Positions 16,518 to 24,999 of a DNA stretch of 48,249 bases are shown here, one piece after another. The stretch is from an uncultured Anaerococcus sp. (GTDB lineage: Bacteria > Bacillota > Clostridia > Tissierellales > Peptoniphilaceae): positions 1-48,249 of the forward strand of contig NZ_CALTTY010000013.1 of assembly GCF_943912385.1 (NCBI RefSeq). Direction: 5' to 3'. The notes under the pieces are model-generated. The model worked only from the letters and a program-made list of their open reading frames with translations. It made no database searches and was not told the DNA's origin. Position numbers and translations under genes: made by a program. The number at the start of each line of letters is the position of its first letter. Position 1 is the first letter of the stretch.

Positions 16518-16997
16518 TTGAAAAAAGAAATAAAAACAAATGCAATGAGATTCTTAGATAATATGAATATAAAATATGACCATATAGATTATGAGCTTGA
16601 CCATGACTTTATCTCATCTGTCAGCCTAGCAAAAGAAGGAGACCAGGATATAGATACAATCTTTAAAACCCTTGCTACAAAAACTAAGGATGGTGATGTT
16701 TATATCCTAGTTATAAACGGAGCTGATGAAATAGATTTTAAAAAAGCAGCTAAGGTAATAGGGGTAAAAAGTCTATCTATGCTAAACCTTAAGGACCTTA
16801 AGAAAACTGTAGGTTACGAAAGAGGAGCTACAACTCCCCTAGCCCTAAAGAAAGATTATCCAGTCTTGATAGACTCCAAAGCCTTAGACCTTGATTATAT
16901 CAAGGTTTCAGCTGGTAAGGTTGGCCATAGTATAAGGATAAGGCCAGAAGATTTAAAAAAAGCTACAAAGGCTAAGTTCGCCGATTTAATCCAATGA
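16518..16997 (+). CDS. ybaK: YbaK/EbsC-type Cys-tRNA(Pro) deacylase
   Basis: A 159-residue trans-editing enzyme that hydrolyses mischarged tRNA (typically Cys-tRNA-Pro). The YbaK fold is shown by TIFKTLATK (about 48-56, with the catalytic-type Lys), GDVYILVINGADEIDFKKAA (about 60), and GYERGATTPLALKKDYPV (about 99-116), which corresponds to the GxxxGxxSP loop. I use TTG at 16518-16520, with GAGAGGTGA upstream (16505-16513). An in-frame TTG at 16488 would put that SD inside the gene. It overlaps the next gene by 4 bases (ATGA). Confidence 0.88.
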   Translation: MKKEIKTNAMRFLDNMNIKYDHIDYELDHDFISSVSLAKEGDQDIDTIFKTLATKTKDGDVYILVINGADEIDFKKAAKVIGVKSLSMLNLKDLKKTVGYERGATTPLALKKDYPVLIDSKALDLDYIKVSAGKVGHSIRIRPEDLKKATKAKFADLIQ

Positions 16998-17677
16998 TTG
17001 TAAGTAAGTATGAGGCTGGATTAAAAACTCGCTATGAAGTAAGTAAGTCATATGACCTTAAAAAAATCTCTGAAACTAGGGTAAATTTTGAAAGTGTTTA
17101 TTCTTTAAGCTTAAAAAATGACAGGGATTATGAGAAACTTAAACTACTAGCAATCCTATCCCCCATCCTAATAGCTTCCTTTGACAACGGGAATATAAGA
17201 CTTAATTTTCTTGAGGAAACCATTAAAAAATCAACCTACCCCTACGGTCTATACCCTAATATTTTTGATAATTTTAGGATAGGTGAATATTTAAAAGCCT
17301 ATGAGTCCTTAAAAAGAGATGAGTATAAGGAAGATATAATTTTAAGGGAAGATATGACCCTTGATTTTTATTTTAATCCTATGCCAGACCCCCTGCTTAA
17401 ATCCCTGGTTGTTATGATTGATACCTTGGTAGAAGATTATGAAAATAGAAAAATCTTATTAAATTATTTCAATAAGATGAGAGATGATATAGTTAGAAAT
17501 GGCAGGAGGTCAATCATGGCCAATGGTATCCAAGCTTTTTACTTAAATAAGTATATAGTTGTATGGATGCTTGATTTAATCGACTTTATTAACAAAAAAA
17601 ATCCTGGTGTCTCGAGTCTACTGGATCCAATTGAAGACTTAGTAAATAACCTAAAGACACCAGCTGATATTAAATAA
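16994..17677 (+). CDS. Conserved-looking protein of unknown function
   Basis: A 227-residue protein I do not recognise. No signal peptide; it looks mostly helical and cytoplasmic, with weakly hydrophobic stretches LLAILSPILIASF (about 49-61) and FYLNKYIVVWMLDLIDFI (about 188-205). Aromatic and acidic residues cluster in YPYGLYPNIFDNF and LDFYFNPMPDPLLK. Its ATG overlaps the ybaK stop (ATGA), so it is coupled to the tRNA-deacylase gene. Its 3' end overlaps by 8 bases the convergent pseudogene remnant. Codon use matches the neighbours, and the intact frame of 684 bases supports a real gene. Confidence 0.7.
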   Translation: MIVSKYEAGLKTRYEVSKSYDLKKISETRVNFESVYSLSLKNDRDYEKLKLLAILSPILIASFDNGNIRLNFLEETIKKSTYPYGLYPNIFDNFRIGEYLKAYESLKRDEYKEDIILREDMTLDFYFNPMPDPLLKSLVVMIDTLVEDYENRKILLNYFNKMRDDIVRNGRRSIMANGIQAFYLNKYIVVWMLDLIDFINKKNPGVSSLLDPIEDLVNNLKTPADIK

Positions 17678-17948
17678 AATCTAGGAGACTTTCATAAGAG
17701 TCACGGACTAGGTATTTGTAAGCTACATCTAAAACGGTGATAGCTTCTTTTTTCCGTCTTTTTTAGCCTATTAAGGACCCTGGTATAGGCTATGTCTACT
17801 GCTGCAGTGAAGATGGCAAGGTGCTTACTTTTTATAGGGACTCTGATATATTGATAGAGGCATTGTTGCAAGGAATCTAGGCTTGTGATGCGCATGAAAA
17901 CTATACTGACATTTCCTACATATACTCTACAAACCCGAATCTGTTCAA
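17670..17948 (-). pseudogene. Frame-broken small gene remnant (about 92 codons)
   Basis: A minus-strand TTG at 17946-17948 follows a strong SD (GGGGAGGG, 17952-17959) and opens MNRFGFVEYM then stop. In another frame the sequence continues GNVSIVFMRITSLDSLQQC (from about 17915), running to LAIFTAAVDIAYTRVLNRLKK. A further shift at an A-run (about 17750) leads into KKEAITVLDVAYKYLVRDSY and ends LLDFI-stop at 17670. Start and final stop are in the same phase, so two shifts cancel. The reading suggests a once-intact gene of about 92 codons; the family is not recognised. Confidence 0.45.
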
Positions 17949-18003
17949 AAACCCTCCCCGTTAAAAATATTTATTTATGCTGAAACGAGGGAGCTTTCTT
18001 ACA

Positions 18004-18495
18004 ATGGATTTTAAATTTTTAGGGAAGATGCGGTGGACCCCCTACTTGATACAGACATTGAAATTTACGAAAAAAACCCACGGTGGTGGGAGAATTATAT
18101 CTAAAAAAAGTATGTAGATAAAAATCCAATAATAGGAATGAGTGATGTGGTCAATTTTACTTCCTTTAAAATTACCCAATATCTAAGGAATAGGAAGATT
18201 AGCTTTATTAAAAATGTACTTGGTATTTTCAAGTGCCTCTACATCCCTGTAGAGCATATACCAATATTAATAGACTCGGTTTCTATCCCTGTATAGTTGG
18301 TGAAGGAGTCAAAGACCAAATAGCATGGTCGATTTATCTAATATAAGATGTCCTCTTAAAGAAAGTATCCAAATTGAATACATCAGCCAGAAAGCTTCTA
18401 AAATTCTCTTTTTATTCTCATTCAGAAAAAAGATGAATAAAAAAATGAAATCCTTATATAAGTCAATATATGAAAGTAAACTCCTAGAAAAATGA
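18004..18495 (+). pseudogene. Decayed gene with several frame breaks
   Basis: On the plus strand coding-like text passes through several frames. ATG at 18004 gives MDFKFLG; a shift near 18025 gives DAVDPLLDTDIEIYEKNPRW then a stop. The same frame resumes as KNPIIGMSDVVNFTSFKITQ and KNVLGIFKCLYIPVEHIPI, ending at a stop after SVSIPV. Another frame carries NRLGFYPCIVGEGVKDQIAW, and the end reads SIQIEYISQKASKILFLFSF to a TGA at 18495. At least two frameshifts and three in-frame stops are needed. I do not recognise the ancestor. It ends just before the bidirectional terminator. Confidence 0.5.
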
Positions 18496-18509
18496 TTTAT
18501 ATTAAAAAA

Positions 18510-18529
18510 CCAGAGCTTTAGGGCTCTGG
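18510..18529. terminator. Bidirectional terminator of the CoA-transferase gene
   Basis: CCAGAGC / GCTCTGG with a 6-base loop is flanked by A6 on the left and TTT on the right. On the minus strand it gives GG followed by T6, right behind the CoA-transferase stop at 18544. It could also have served the decayed plus-strand gene. Confidence 0.85.
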
Positions 18530-18543
18530 TTTTACTATCTTTC

Positions 18544-19893
18544 TTAGATTCTCTTATTTGTATTTCTCCAAATTCCTAGTTTTTCGGCTTCTTTTATTAG
18601 TTCATCCCTATTATCTGGGTGAGCAAGGCTTACTAGGGCTTCTGCTGCTTGCCAGGTTGATAGACCCTTAAAGTTTACTATACCTTGTTCTGTGGCTATA
18701 TAGTGGGTGTTACTTCTTACTGCTGTTGCTTGGGTACCTGGTTTAAAGGTTGGAACTATATTTGAAATTCTCTTTCCTTCCTTGTTTACCCTTGAAGATT
18801 TAAGGGCTATAAAGGACCTCCCTCCTTTAGACCTGTAGGCACCTAATACAAAGTCAAGGGCACCACCTGCTCCAGATATGTGTCTTGATCCTGCTGATTC
18901 TGCTGAGATTTGTCCCCAAAGGTCAACTTCAAGAACTGTATTTATAGATACATAATTATCGTGGGCAGCTATTACGTCAATATCGTTTACATAAGAAACA
19001 GGTGCTGCCATTAGCTCTTCATTTCCATCCATATAGTCATACATTTCTTGGCTACCTGCTGCGAAGGCATAAGTTTGTCTACCTGGATTAATATCTTTTT
19101 TCTTACCTGTAATTCTTCCAGCCTTGGCCATTTCCATGAAGCTATCTACATACATTTCAGAATGCACTCCCAGATCTTTTAGGTCAGACTTTGCAATCTG
19201 ACTTCCGATAGCATTTGGAAGACCACCTATACCTAATTGAAGGGTGTCTCCGTCTCTTAGGTTATCTACTACGTACTTAGCAACTTGGATTTCTTCATCG
19301 CCGAATTTTGCGCTTGGTAGGGTTATCATATCATAATTGCTTGATTCATAAACATAGTCTACATCTTTGATGTTAATATAGTTTCTAAAACCACCAAGTG
19401 CAACCGGTACATTTTCGTTAACTTCTAAAACAACTTTTTCAGAATTTTCAAAAGAAGTCATGGCGTGGGATGCTGAAAGACCGAAGTTGAAGTTACCATG
19501 CTTATCCATTGGTGAAACTTGGATAACTGATACTGCAGCTTTTGGTGCATTTTCTGCTATATATCTTTCTATCTCTGAATACTTAATCGGAATAAAGAAG
19601 GCACCATTTTTGTTGTTATTGATTAGGTTTCTTTCAGGTCCTGTTGAGTGCCATGAGTGGTAAACAAAGTGCTCACCTGAGCTATCTGCTTGGCCTATGT
19701 GAAGGTTATAAGGTACCACTCCTGATCTTACCTTGACATCCTTTAGTTCATCAACTCTTGCTGCTAGGGCCTTGTCAAAGTCTTTAGGGACTAAAGCACC
19801 CCAGCCCATTTCTACCCAGTCGCCATCCTTAACCAGGCCTGCTGCTTCTTTTACTGTAATTAATTTTTCTTCATAAAGTTTTTTAAAGTCCAT
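18544..19893 (-). CDS. Butyryl-CoA:acetate CoA-transferase family protein
   Basis: A 449-residue member of the acetyl-CoA hydrolase/transferase family. The catalytic glutamate of this family lies in GVHSEMYVDSFMEM (about residue 245). Glycine-rich CoA-binding segments LQLGIGGLPNAIG (about 219) and SAGSRHISGAGGALDFVLGA (about 333) are present. It would move CoA from butyryl-CoA to acetate, releasing butyrate and acetyl-CoA, the usual last step in gut and oral butyrate producers. No butyrate kinase is in the window. Related 4-hydroxybutyrate CoA-transferases share these motifs, but the neighbouring thl-hbd-crt-bcd-etf genes favour the butyryl enzyme. It has its own leader and terminator; the start ATG follows GGGGAG. 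Confidence 0.85.
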   Translation of the reverse strand: MDFKKLYEEKLITVKEAAGLVKDGDWVEMGWGALVPKDFDKALAARVDELKDVKVRSGVVPYNLHIGQADSSGEHFVYHSWHSTGPERNLINNNKNGAFFIPIKYSEIERYIAENAPKAAVSVIQVSPMDKHGNFNFGLSASHAMTSFENSEKVVLEVNENVPVALGGFRNYINIKDVDYVYESSNYDMITLPSAKFGDEEIQVAKYVVDNLRDGDTLQLGIGGLPNAIGSQIAKSDLKDLGVHSEMYVDSFMEMAKAGRITGKKKDINPGRQTYAFAAGSQEMYDYMDGNEELMAAPVSYVNDIDVIAAHDNYVSINTVLEVDLWGQISAESAGSRHISGAGGALDFVLGAYRSKGGRSFIALKSSRVNKEGKRISNIVPTFKPGTQATAVRSNTHYIATEQGIVNFKGLSTWQAAEALVSLAHPDNRDELIKEAEKLGIWRNTNKRI

Positions 19894-19931
19894 ATTCTCC
19901 CCTTTTGTAATATCGTTTTCTTGTGATATTA

Positions 19932-19963
19932 ATTATATACCCATAATTGAAAATTATTATCAA
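19932..19963 (-). promoter_or_regulatory. Possible promoter of the CoA-transferase gene
   Basis: On the minus strand TATAAT (19932-19937) is clear, but the best -35 (TTGATA, 19958-19963) is 20 bases away; GTATAT at 19935-19940 would give 17. Downstream an inverted repeat AATATC...GATATT (about 19908-19931) could be an operator. Weak evidence. Confidence 0.35.
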
Positions 19964-19995
19964 TCTTTTAATTTTTCTAGGCAATTTTACAAAAA

Positions 19996-20028
19996 AAGGC
20001 ATGCAGATAAGAATTACCTGCACACCTT
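19996..20028 (-). terminator. Terminator of the crt-hbd-thlA operon
   Basis: The minus strand forms an 11-bp stem AAGGTGTGCAG / CTGCATGCCTT with an 11-base loop, followed by a T-run. It starts 12 bases after the thiolase stop. Confidence 0.88.
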
Positions 20029-20040
20029 AAAAATTTTATC

Positions 20041-21225
20041 TTATCTTTCTACAACTACTGCAGTACCCATACCGCCACCTATACAAAGTGTTGCGATACC
20101 TTTTTTAGAGTCTCTCTTTTGCATTTCGTAAAGAAGTGTTGTAAGAATTCTTGCTCCTGATGCACCAACTGGGTGACCAAGCGCTATTGCACCACCATTT
20201 ACGTTAACTATATCTGTATTAAGACCTAGGTCTTTAATTACTGAAAGAGCTTGGGCTGCGAAGGCTTCGTTAGCTTCGATTAGGTCGATATCTTCAAGAG
20301 ATAGGTCAGCTTTTTCTAGAGCTTTTCTAACTGTTGGGATTGGGCCTGTACCCATGATCTTTGGATCAACACCTTCAGTAGCGTAGCTTACTATTGTTGC
20401 AAGTGGTGTTACACCAAGTTCTTTAGCTTTTTCTTCACTCATTACTACTAGAGCTGCAGAACCGTCGTTAAGACCTGATGCGTTAGCTGCTGTTACACTA
20501 CCACCATCTCTCTTAAATGCTGGTTTAAGTTTAGAGATACCTTCAGCTGTAACACCTTCTCTTATGTGTTCATCAGTATCAACAACTGTTACATTGCCTT
20601 TTCTATCTTTAACTTCTACTGGTACGATTTCATCTTTGAATTTACCTTCTACTCTTGCTTTTTCAGCTCTGTTTTGACTTAGTGCTGCAAGTTCGTCTTG
20701 TTCTTCTCTAGTCAGATCGAATTTTTCAACTATATTTTCAGCTGTCATACCCATATGGTAGTCATTGAATGCGTCCCAAAGTCCATCTTTGATCATTTCA
20801 TCGACAACTTTTTTATCTCCCATTCTAGCTCCCCATCTCTCATTTGTTAGTAGGTATGGAGCATTAGACATTGATTCTGTACCACCAGCTATAACTATGT
20901 CAGAGTCTCCTGCCATAATCATTTGAGCTGCTAAAGATACGCTTCTCAAGCCTGAACCACAAACGATATTTAAAGTCATTGCTGGTTTTTCTTTAGGGAT
21001 TCCAGCGCCGATAGAAATTTGTCTAGCTACGTTTTGTCCAAGACCTGCTTGAAGCACGCAACCAAATACCATTTCATCTACATCTTCTGGTTTGATTCCT
21101 GCTCTATTGATCGCTTCTTTAACTGCTGTGATACCTAAATCTTGGGCACTTACAGATTTTAATGCTCCGCCGTATGATCCTATAGGTGTTCTTGCCGCAC
21201 TTGCTATTACTACTTTTTTAGTCAT
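20041..21225 (-). CDS. thlA: Acetyl-CoA C-acetyltransferase (thiolase)
   Basis: A 394-residue thiolase condensing two acetyl-CoA to acetoacetyl-CoA, the first step of butyrate formation. The acyl-accepting cysteine is in LNIVCGSGLRSV (about Cys 88), the histidine in ALGHPVGASGARI (about 350), and the second cysteine in TLCIGGGMGTA (about 380). Length and motifs match biosynthetic thiolases of clostridia. It is the last gene of crt-hbd-thlA, 36 bases after hbd, with AAGGAG before the ATG. Codon use is of the high-expression kind compared with the neighbouring transport genes. Confidence 0.97.
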   Translation of the reverse strand: MTKKVVIASAARTPIGSYGGALKSVSAQDLGITAVKEAINRAGIKPEDVDEMVFGCVLQAGLGQNVARQISIGAGIPKEKPAMTLNIVCGSGLRSVSLAAQMIMAGDSDIVIAGGTESMSNAPYLLTNERWGARMGDKKVVDEMIKDGLWDAFNDYHMGMTAENIVEKFDLTREEQDELAALSQNRAEKARVEGKFKDEIVPVEVKDRKGNVTVVDTDEHIREGVTAEGISKLKPAFKRDGGSVTAANASGLNDGSAALVVMSEEKAKELGVTPLATIVSYATEGVDPKIMGTGPIPTVRKALEKADLSLEDIDLIEANEAFAAQALSVIKDLGLNTDIVNVNGGAIALGHPVGASGARILTTLLYEMQKRDSKKGIATLCIGGGMGTAVVVER

Positions 21226-21261
21226 AATATCTCCTTTTATAATTCTTAGTTTTTATTTATC

Positions 21262-22104
21262 TTATTTGCTGTAATCGTAGAAGCCCTTGCCTGTTTTTCT
21301 ACCAAGGTCTCCAGCTCTTACCATTTGTCTTAGAAGTGGATTTGGTCTGTACTTGCTATCGCCAAATTCATTGTAAAGAACTTCCATGATAGCGAGGCAT
21401 GTATCAAGACCAATTAGGTCACCTAGGGCAAGAGGTCCCATTGGGTGGTTAGCACCTAGTTGCATACCCTTATCTATATCTTCAACGCTTGCAAGACCAT
21501 CTGCAAGGACTCCGATACCTTCGTTAATCATTGGGATTAGTAATCTGTTTACAACAAATCCTGGTCCTTCTTTAACTTCGATAGGTTGTTTACCTAGATC
21601 TTCAGCTAGTTTGAAGATTGTTTTGTTTGTTTCATCTGATGTGTGAAGACCTCTTATAACCTCAACTAGTTTCATTACTGGAACTGGGTTAAAGAAGTGC
21701 ATTCCTATTACATTTTCTGTTCTATTAGTAGATGCTGCTATGTCTGTGATAGATAGAGAAGATGTGTTTGAAGCGAGGATAGCACCTTCTTTTACAACTT
21801 CATCTAGTTCTTTAAAGATTTCTTTTTTAAGTTTTGGATTTTCTGTTGCAGCTTCGATAACTACGTCACAATCAGCTAAGTCTTTGATATCTGTTGTGTA
21901 GGTAATGTTCGCTAAAGCTTTGTCTTTTTCTTCTTCAGTCATTCTTTCTTTAGAAACATTTTTTCCGTAAGATTTTTCGATTCTTGCTTTTGCTTTTTCT
22001 AGGAATTCATCTTTGATATCCCTTACTACAACTTCATAGTTTTTAGCAGCAGTTTCTACAATACCGCCACCCATGATTCCTGATCCAATTACACCAATTT
22101 TCAT
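21262..22104 (-). CDS. hbd: 3-Hydroxybutyryl-CoA dehydrogenase
   Basis: A 280-residue enzyme reducing acetoacetyl-CoA to 3-hydroxybutyryl-CoA. The N-terminal Rossmann motif is KIGVIGSGIMGGGI. The catalytic histidine region is IGMHFFNPVPVMKLVE (about residue 137), and the C-terminal helical domain has GPLALGDLIGLDTCLAIME. I use the ATG at 22104, which gives MKIGVIGSG and has AAAGGAG upstream; reading from 22131 adds nine residues that overlap crt. It lies 13 bases after crt and before thlA in one operon. Confidence 0.97.
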   Translation of the reverse strand: MKIGVIGSGIMGGGIVETAAKNYEVVVRDIKDEFLEKAKARIEKSYGKNVSKERMTEEEKDKALANITYTTDIKDLADCDVVIEAATENPKLKKEIFKELDEVVKEGAILASNTSSLSITDIAASTNRTENVIGMHFFNPVPVMKLVEVIRGLHTSDETNKTIFKLAEDLGKQPIEVKEGPGFVVNRLLIPMINEGIGVLADGLASVEDIDKGMQLGANHPMGPLALGDLIGLDTCLAIMEVLYNEFGDSKYRPNPLLRQMVRAGDLGRKTGKGFYDYSK

Positions 22105-22117
22105 TATAAAATCTCCT

Positions 22118-22897
22118 TTATTTGTTTTCAAATTCTGCCTTGTCTTTGTTTAAAAAGGCATTCATTCCTGCTTTTTGATCTTCTGTTGCAAATGTTAGGG
22201 CAAATAGGTTTTCTTCTATCTTGAGTGCACTGTCCATATCTACTTGGCCACCAACATTTATTGCTTCTTTAGATGCTCTTACAGCTACTGGAGCGTTAGA
22301 TGCAATCTTTTCTGCAAGCTTATTTACTGTCTCTTCTAGTTTGTCAGCTTCTACAACTTCTTGTACAAGGCCAATTTCATAAGCTTTGTCAGCTTTTATG
22401 TTATTTGCTGTGTAGATTAGGTATTTAGCATATCCAGGACCAACAAGTCTTTGTAGTCTTTGGGTACCTGCAAAACCTGGTGTTATTCCAAGACCAACTT
22501 CTGGTTGACCAAATAAAGCCTTATCGCTTGCTATTCTAAAGTCACAGCTCATTGCTATTTCACATCCCCCACCAAGGGTAAAACCATTGATTTGAGCTAT
22601 AACTGGAATTGGAAGGTTTTCAAGCTTTCTAAAAACGTGCATCCCCTTATAACCAAATTCTTTAGCTTCTATAGGTGAAAGAGTTGACATTTCTTTAATA
22701 TCAGCTCCTGCAACAAAGCTTCTGCCTTCACCAGTAAGTATAGCTACTCTAAGATCCTTGTTATCTCTTACTTCATCCAGAAGCTTGTTTAGTTCATCAA
22801 GCACTTCCGAGTTAAGTGCGTTTAAAGCATCTGGTCTGTTAATAGTAATTTTCGCTATGTGACCATTAACTTCGTATTTTACAGTTTTGTAAGTCAT
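22118..22897 (-). CDS. crt: 3-Hydroxybutyryl-CoA dehydratase (crotonase)
   Basis: A 259-residue enoyl-CoA hydratase/isomerase fold protein that dehydrates 3-hydroxybutyryl-CoA to crotonyl-CoA. The two catalytic glutamates are in TLGGGCEIAMSCDFRIAS (about Glu 112) and FGQPEVGLGITPGFAG (about Glu 132). The oxyanion-hole segment is FVAGADIKEM (about 62-71). It is the first gene of crt-hbd-thlA behind a clear promoter; AAGGGGG stands before the ATG. Length is standard. Confidence 0.95.
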   Translation of the reverse strand: MTYKTVKYEVNGHIAKITINRPDALNALNSEVLDELNKLLDEVRDNKDLRVAILTGEGRSFVAGADIKEMSTLSPIEAKEFGYKGMHVFRKLENLPIPVIAQINGFTLGGGCEIAMSCDFRIASDKALFGQPEVGLGITPGFAGTQRLQRLVGPGYAKYLIYTANNIKADKAYEIGLVQEVVEADKLEETVNKLAEKIASNAPVAVRASKEAINVGGQVDMDSALKIEENLFALTFATEDQKAGMNAFLNKDKAEFENK

Positions 22898-22982
22898 CCA
22901 TCCCCCTTCGAATTAAATCGTTTACAAATTTTTCTGGTATATGAATTTATTATCCTTATACCCATTACCACCTTATACTTAT

Positions 22983-23010
22983 ATTATATCAGTTGATATT
23001 TTTTTGTCAA
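22983..23010 (-). promoter_or_regulatory. Promoter of crt-hbd-thlA
   Basis: On the minus strand, TTGACA (23005-23010), 16 bases, TATAAT (22983-22988), both boxes consensus. The leader is about 80 bases with no hairpin I could see. Confidence 0.88.
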
Positions 23011-23016
23011 TCTTTT

Positions 23017-23034
23017 TTGTATAAATTTTAACAA
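23017..23034. promoter_or_regulatory. Rex-like operator next to the crt promoter
   Basis: TTGTATA-AATT-TTAACAA (plus strand) matches the clostridial Rex consensus TTGTTAA-N4-TTAACAA at 12 of 14 defined positions. It ends 7 bases upstream of the -35 box. Rex is a redox repressor sensing NADH/NAD+ and commonly controls butyrate genes. Assignment is by eye only. Confidence 0.45.
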
Positions 23035-23108
23035 ATTTAGGAAAAAACTGGTTTCTTCTCCTTGTTTGTAATAATATAAGGAAGTTTTAAACCCTGTTTA
23101 TACAAGAA

Positions 23109-23137
23109 AAACCACTATTTAATATAAATAGTGGTTT
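23109..23137 (-). terminator. Terminator of acd-etfB-etfA
   Basis: A perfect stem AAACCACTATTT / AAATAGTGGTTT with a 5-base loop lies about 20 bases after the etfA stop; the minus-strand 3' arm ends in TTT and continues TTCT. Confidence 0.85.
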
Positions 23138-23155
23138 AATTGTTTACATACTAAA

Positions 23156-24157
23156 TTAAGCTTTTCTTGCGTTAATTTTTTCTATAAGAGCTGGTACAAC
23201 TTCAAATAAGTCACCAACTATACCATAGTCTGCTACGTCAAAGATAGGCGCATCTGGATCTTTATTTATAGCAATTATTGTATCTGATGCGTTTATACCA
23301 GCTAAGTGTTGGATAGCTCCAGAAATACCTATTGCTATATATACCTTTGGTCCTACAGTTTTACCTGATTGACCAACTTGGTGAGAGTGAGAAATCCATC
23401 CTGAGTCTACTAGAGGACGAGATGAACCCACTGTAGCTCCAAGAGCTTCAGCTAAGTCTTCTATTAATTTTAGGTTACTTGAATCTCCTAGACCACGTCC
23501 ACCAGACACGATATATTCAGCACCAACTAAGTCTACATCATCGCCTTCATCTCTAGGGATAAAGTCTAAAATCTTTGTTCTGATTTCGCCTGTATATTCT
23601 ATATTTTCTTCAATTTCTTCAATATTATCTTTTTTACCAAAAGCTTCTTTAGGAAACACACCTGGACGTACTGTACCCATTTGTGGTCTAGAATCTGGGC
23701 AAAGGATTTGCGCCATTAGGTTACCACCAAAGGCAGGTCTTGTCCATTGTACATTTCCTGTTTCAGCGTCAACATCAAGTTCTGTACAGTCTGCTGTAAG
23801 TCCTGTATTAAGTCTAGCAGATACTCTTGGTCCTAAGTCTCTACCTTGGTTTGTAGCACCAATTAGGATTGTATCTGGATTATACTTTTCGACTAATTTT
23901 TCAACTGCGTGTGAGTAAACATCTGTGTTGTATTCTTTATAAATTTCGCCCTCAACAGTGATTATTTTATCAACACCGTGGTCTTTAACATCTTCTTTAG
24001 CTTTTGCTACATCTTCACCGATTATAACAGCTACTAGGTCTCCACCTAGAGTGTCAGCCATTTTTCTGCCTGGGTTTAATAACTCAAGGCCTACATTAAC
24101 TGCTGAACCATCTTCTTTAGTTTCAACTAATACCCATAGGTTTTTATTTTCTGACAT
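23156..24157 (-). CDS. etfA: Electron transfer flavoprotein alpha subunit
   Basis: A 333-residue EtfA. The C-terminal FAD-binding domain shows the family signature: VSGGRGLGDSSNLKLIEDLA (about 215), GSSRPLVDSGWISHSHQVGQ (about 240), TVGPKVYIAIGISGAIQH, then INKDPDAPIFDVADYGIVGD (about 295). The N-terminal domain is the ETF nucleotide-binding fold. It forms a heterodimer with EtfB to pass electrons to or from Bcd and probably ferredoxin. It lies 9 bases behind etfB. Confidence 0.96.
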   Translation of the reverse strand: MSENKNLWVLVETKEDGSAVNVGLELLNPGRKMADTLGGDLVAVIIGEDVAKAKEDVKDHGVDKIITVEGEIYKEYNTDVYSHAVEKLVEKYNPDTILIGATNQGRDLGPRVSARLNTGLTADCTELDVDAETGNVQWTRPAFGGNLMAQILCPDSRPQMGTVRPGVFPKEAFGKKDNIEEIEENIEYTGEIRTKILDFIPRDEGDDVDLVGAEYIVSGGRGLGDSSNLKLIEDLAEALGATVGSSRPLVDSGWISHSHQVGQSGKTVGPKVYIAIGISGAIQHLAGINASDTIIAINKDPDAPIFDVADYGIVGDLFEVVPALIEKINARKA

Positions 24158-24166
24158 AGTCCCTCC

Positions 24167-24976
24167 TTAAATAAGCTTCTCATCTGCTAGAGCGGCTACA
24201 AGCTTATCTGCAGCTTCTTCTGCTTCCATATCTTCGAACATTTCACCAGTTTTTTCTACAGTTGGTGTGTAAGATTTATTTACTCTAGTTGGTGAGCCTT
24301 TAAGACCTATAGCTGTTTCATCGATAGAATCTTTTAGCTCTTCTAAAGTAATTTGTTCGATAGTCGCTTTTTTAGCTTTTAGTTTGTTTTTGATTTTTGG
24401 ATATCTTAAATCTTCATCACCGTATTTTGTAAAGGTAACTAGAGCTGGAAGTGTCATTTGAACATTTCTTGCTCCACCTTCAACTTCTTGAAGTACTTTA
24501 AGGCCTTCATCATTTACTTCTGCAGTATAACCATAGGTTAGTTGTGGAAGGTCAAGGTGTTCTGCAAGTTCTGGTCCTACTTGTGCTGTATCCCCATCTA
24601 TAGCTTGAAGACCACAGAATACCATATCAGGCTCGCCTTCTGTTTTAGCTAATTTTTTGATAGCTTCTGATAGGATATAAGAAGTAGCAAGGGTATCAGA
24701 TCCACCAAACTTCTTGTCTGTTACAAGGTATGCATTGTCAGCTCCAACTGCTAGACAGTCTCTTAGCATTTGGTCAGCTTGTGGAGGTCCCATTGAGATA
24801 ACTGTTATCTTAACTTCTGGGTCATTGTCCTTTATTCTTAAAGCTTGTTCTAGGGCAAATCCATCATAAGTATTAAGAATACTTGGAACGCCTTTTCTAA
24901 TTAGTGTATTTGTAACCGGATCAATTTTGATTTCATTTGTGTCCGGAACTTGTTTAGCACATACAAATATATTCAT
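24167..24976 (-). CDS. etfB: Electron transfer flavoprotein beta subunit
   Basis: A 269-residue EtfB of the clostridial type (MNIFVCAKQVPDTNEIKID; LRDCLAVGADNAYLVTD near 90; GLQAIDGDTAQVGPELAEHL near 145). The adenine-binding domain and C-terminal arm are present. In clostridia this kind of Etf binds a second FAD and works as an electron-bifurcating module with Bcd: two NADH, crotonyl-CoA and ferredoxin. That mode is inferred from family and pathway, not proved by a residue here. It sits 23 bases after acd and ahead of etfA. Confidence 0.95.
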   Translation of the reverse strand: MNIFVCAKQVPDTNEIKIDPVTNTLIRKGVPSILNTYDGFALEQALRIKDNDPEVKITVISMGPPQADQMLRDCLAVGADNAYLVTDKKFGGSDTLATSYILSEAIKKLAKTEGEPDMVFCGLQAIDGDTAQVGPELAEHLDLPQLTYGYTAEVNDEGLKVLQEVEGGARNVQMTLPALVTFTKYGDEDLRYPKIKNKLKAKKATIEQITLEELKDSIDETAIGLKGSPTRVNKSYTPTVEKTGEMFEDMEAEEAADKLVAALADEKLI

Positions 24977-24999
24977 ATATTATCTCCCTTCAATTTTTC

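Noticed and set aside
17954..17993. Inverted repeat as insertion-sequence ends
   Set aside because: Only about nine imperfect base pairs, no target duplication and no transposase remnant that I can recognise.
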